Shown here: one piece after another, positions 5,362 to 6,833 of the stretch
Numbering within the stretch: position 1 is the first letter of the stretch
How the letters are laid out: every line of letters begins with the position of its first letter
Assembly: GCA_002779455.1 (NCBI GenBank)
Contig: PEWM01000119.1
Coordinates: 1 to 6,833 of the forward strand
Direction: 5' to 3'
From: Deltaproteobacteria bacterium CG07_land_8_20_14_0_80_60_11
GTDB taxonomy: Bacteria > Desulfobacterota > Desulfobaccia > Desulfobaccales > 0-14-0-80-60-11
Length of the DNA stretch: 6,833 nt
Made by a program: the position numbers and the translations under genes
The notes under the pieces: model-generated
Databases searched by the model: none
What the model was told of the DNA's origin: nothing
The model's input: the letters and a program-made list of their open reading frames with translations, nothing else

Positions 5362-6759
5362 CTAACCCCTCGCCTCCTCCCTCAAGCTATCTTTATACGC
5401 CCGGCAGCTCGCCACCAGGCGCCGGGCCACTTCGGGGTTGCTGCCGAAGTGCAGGTGGACGTAGCTGGCCAGGACGTGGTTTTCGCTGTAGCCTTCGCTC
5501 ACGGTCGCCCCCCCCCGGCGGGACGTCAGGCGGTAGAGCCGGAGCACCCCAATGGCCTCTCCCACAATTTCCGAGTAGTGGAACTCGTGCCCCCGGGCCG
5601 TGGTCCCCGCGGGGCCCAGGAGGCCGGGAGCCGTCAGGGTGACTTCCCGGTAGCCCAACGCCTTGAGCCGGGGCAGCATCCGCACCGTGAACGGCAACAC
5701 CCCGGCCATGGGGTGAGCCCGGCCCTCCAGGTCCAGGATTTCCCGGGCCAGATACATGAGCCCGCCGCATTCGGCGTAGATGGGGAGACCCCCGGCGGCG
5801 CCTTGTTTCAGTGCCTTCTTCAGGGCCTCATTGGCAGCCAGCCGTTCGGCATAGAGCTCCGGATACCCCCCGCCCAGGTAGACGCCGTGCAGCCCGGCGG
5901 GCAACTCCCGGTCTTCCAGAGGGGAGAAGGGGACCAACTCCGCCCCAAAGCTGGCCAGCAACTCCAAATTTTCCGGGTAGTAGAAGCAAAAGGCCCGGTC
6001 CCGGGCCACCCCCAGGCGCACCGTGGGCGGCGTGGCCGCCGGGGCCGGCTCCTCCGGCAGCGTCAGCGGCGGCAGCGCCTCCAGCAGCCCCGGGAGGTCC
6101 AGGTGGGTCTCCAGCCAGTCCGCCAGGTGTCCCAGATACGCCTCGGCCAACGGATGGTCCTCGGCGGTGGTCAGACCCAGATGCCGCTCGGGGATGGCCA
6201 GTTCCTGGTCCCGGGGGAGTCCCCCGAAGCACCGCACGCCTGGAAGCGACGTCAGGGCCTGCTGCAAATACTCCAGATGGGCGGGGCTGCCGATGCGATT
6301 AAAGACCACGCCCGCTAAACTCAGGGCGGGGTCAAAGCCGGCGAAGCCGTGCACCAGGGCGGCGGCGCTCCGGGCCATGGCCCGGGCGTCCACCACCAAC
6401 AGCACCGGCAGCCCCAGCCACTTGGCCATCTGGGCCGTGGACCCGGCCTCGCTGGCCCCGTCATAGCCGTCGAACAGCCCCATCACCCCCTCCACCACCG
6501 CCACGTCGGCGCCCCGGGCCTGGCGGCGGAACAGGGCCAGATTGGCCTCCCGGCTCAGCATCCAGCCATCCAGGTTCCGGCAGACGCGGCCTGCGGCCCG
6601 GGTGTGATGCCCGGGATCGATGAAATCCGGCCCCACCTTAAAAGGCTGCACGGTCAAACCCCGGCGGGCCAGGGCGTACAACAGCCCCAGGGTGACGGTG
6701 GTCTTGCCCACCCCGCTCTGCGTCCCGGCTATCACCAGCCCGCGCGTTTGGTGATTCAT
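5362..6759 (-). CDS. cbiA: Cobyrinate a,c-diamide synthase CbiA (CobB type)
   Basis: A 465-residue two-domain amidotransferase, normal length. It uses ATP and glutamine to convert the a and c carboxylates of cobyrinate to amides, directly after the CbiC step. The N-terminal dethiobiotin-synthetase-like ATPase domain has the P-loop AGTQSGVGKTT at 11-21, FKVGPDFIDPGHH at 40-52, and VVEGVMGLFDGYDG at 88-101. The C-terminal triad glutaminase domain, from about residue 248, has GVYLGGGYPELYAERLA at 292-308, the nucleophile Cys331 in YAECGGLMYL, GHEFHYSE at 390-397, and the expected catalytic-His segment SYVHLHFGSNP at 432-442. A related enzyme, CfbB of coenzyme F430 synthesis, has the same architecture, but the surrounding B12 genes favour CbiA. 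The ATG at 6759 has only a weak GGGA site (6768-6771). The gene is bracketed by CTGGCCC heptamer arrays, and it is the first gene of the visible cluster, though its true upstream neighbour is outside the window. Confidence 0.97.
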   Translation of the reverse strand: MNHQTRGLVIAGTQSGVGKTTVTLGLLYALARRGLTVQPFKVGPDFIDPGHHTRAAGRVCRNLDGWMLSREANLALFRRQARGADVAVVEGVMGLFDGYDGASEAGSTAQMAKWLGLPVLLVVDARAMARSAAALVHGFAGFDPALSLAGVVFNRIGSPAHLEYLQQALTSLPGVRCFGGLPRDQELAIPERHLGLTTAEDHPLAEAYLGHLADWLETHLDLPGLLEALPPLTLPEEPAPAATPPTVRLGVARDRAFCFYYPENLELLASFGAELVPFSPLEDRELPAGLHGVYLGGGYPELYAERLAANEALKKALKQGAAGGLPIYAECGGLMYLAREILDLEGRAHPMAGVLPFTVRMLPRLKALGYREVTLTAPGLLGPAGTTARGHEFHYSEIVGEAIGVLRLYRLTSRRGGATVSEGYSENHVLASYVHLHFGSNPEVARRLVASCRAYKDSLREEARG

Positions 6760-6764
6760 GGTGA

Positions 6765-6804
6765 GAATCCCGTAACCAATTAATATTAGTCAGTTAATCT
6801 TTTT
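6765..6804 (-). promoter_or_regulatory. AT-rich leader of cbiA, possible weak promoter
   Basis: An AT-rich patch in otherwise GC-rich DNA directly before cbiA. It contains TAATAT (minus strand, 6788-6783) that could serve as a -10 box. At the proper distance upstream there is only GC-rich repeat (GGGCCA), not a -35 box, so a sigma-70-type promoter is only weakly supported. No cobalamin riboswitch core is visible in the 74 bases that precede the gene inside this window. Confidence 0.2.
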
Positions 6805-6833
6805 CTGGCCCCTGGCCCCTGGCCCCTGATCCC
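6805..6833. repeat. CTGGCCC heptamer tandem repeat, copy upstream of cbiA
   Basis: Three perfect CTGGCCC units (6805-6811, 6812-6818 and 6819-6825) and a degenerate fourth (CTGATCCC) that runs to the window edge, so the array may be longer. It is preceded by five T (6800-6804), as in the copy at 5334-5361. Confidence 0.75.

Noticed and set aside
5449..6318. A 289-codon open frame on the plus strand, antisense to cbiA
   Set aside because: The composition is Gln/Gly/Pro/Arg-rich with no domain motif, and the minus strand encodes full-length CbiA with all its motifs. Other long plus-strand frames (for example 2827-3609) fail for the same reason.

Overview
This window is a stretch of a cobalamin (vitamin B12) corrin-ring biosynthesis cluster. 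Every gene lies on the minus strand, so transcription runs from high to low coordinates. Gene order in the direction of transcription is cbiA (5362-6759), cbiC (4496-5131), cbiL/cobI (3777-4499), a Gate-type (nucleoside-recognition) membrane protein (2719-3777), cbiD (1458-2645), a fused cbiE-cbiT (cobL type; 229-1461) and the first 51 codons of cbiF/cobM (1-153), which runs off the left edge. CbiD, and the absence of CobG or CobF within the window, point to the anaerobic, cobalt-early route.

The enzymes cover much of the route. CbiL adds the C20 methyl, CbiF the C11 methyl and CbiD the C1 methyl. CbiE/CbiT add the C5 and C15 methyls with decarboxylation of the C12 acetate, CbiC moves the C11 methyl to C12 to give cobyrinate, and CbiA amidates side chains a and c. 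CbiG, CbiH, CbiJ, the cobalt chelatase and the later amidation and nucleotide-loop enzymes are not in the window and would have to lie elsewhere. The only non-enzymatic member is the membrane protein. It starts on the stop codon of cbiL and may be a transporter serving the pathway; cobalt is the obvious guess, but it is not proven.

There are two tightly coupled blocks: cbiC-cbiL-membrane protein (overlaps of 4 and 1 bases) and cbiD-cbiET (4-base overlap). The blocks are separated by spacers that carry palindromic or tandem repeats: 154-228, 2646-2718, 5132-5361, and the leader 6760-6833. The repeats are of three kinds: GTAGGGGCG-type dyads (180-232 and a decayed relative at 2678-2702), a 111-bp double-hairpin element (5185-5295), and CTGGCCC heptamer tandems on both sides of cbiA. 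One dyad runs into the end of cbiET and supplies its TAG stop codon.

The DNA is strongly GC-rich, with GC-rich third codon positions and AT-rich patches only in the spacers and at the start of cbiD. The anaerobic-type enzyme set, the CbiE-CbiT fusion and the Gate-type membrane protein would fit an anaerobic GC-rich bacterium such as a Desulfobacterota (former Deltaproteobacteria) lineage. This is an impression from gene content, not a demonstrated assignment. I see no RNA genes, CRISPR, insertion sequence or complete riboswitch. The pathway itself is well known; the less ordinary content is the membrane protein and the repeat elements.
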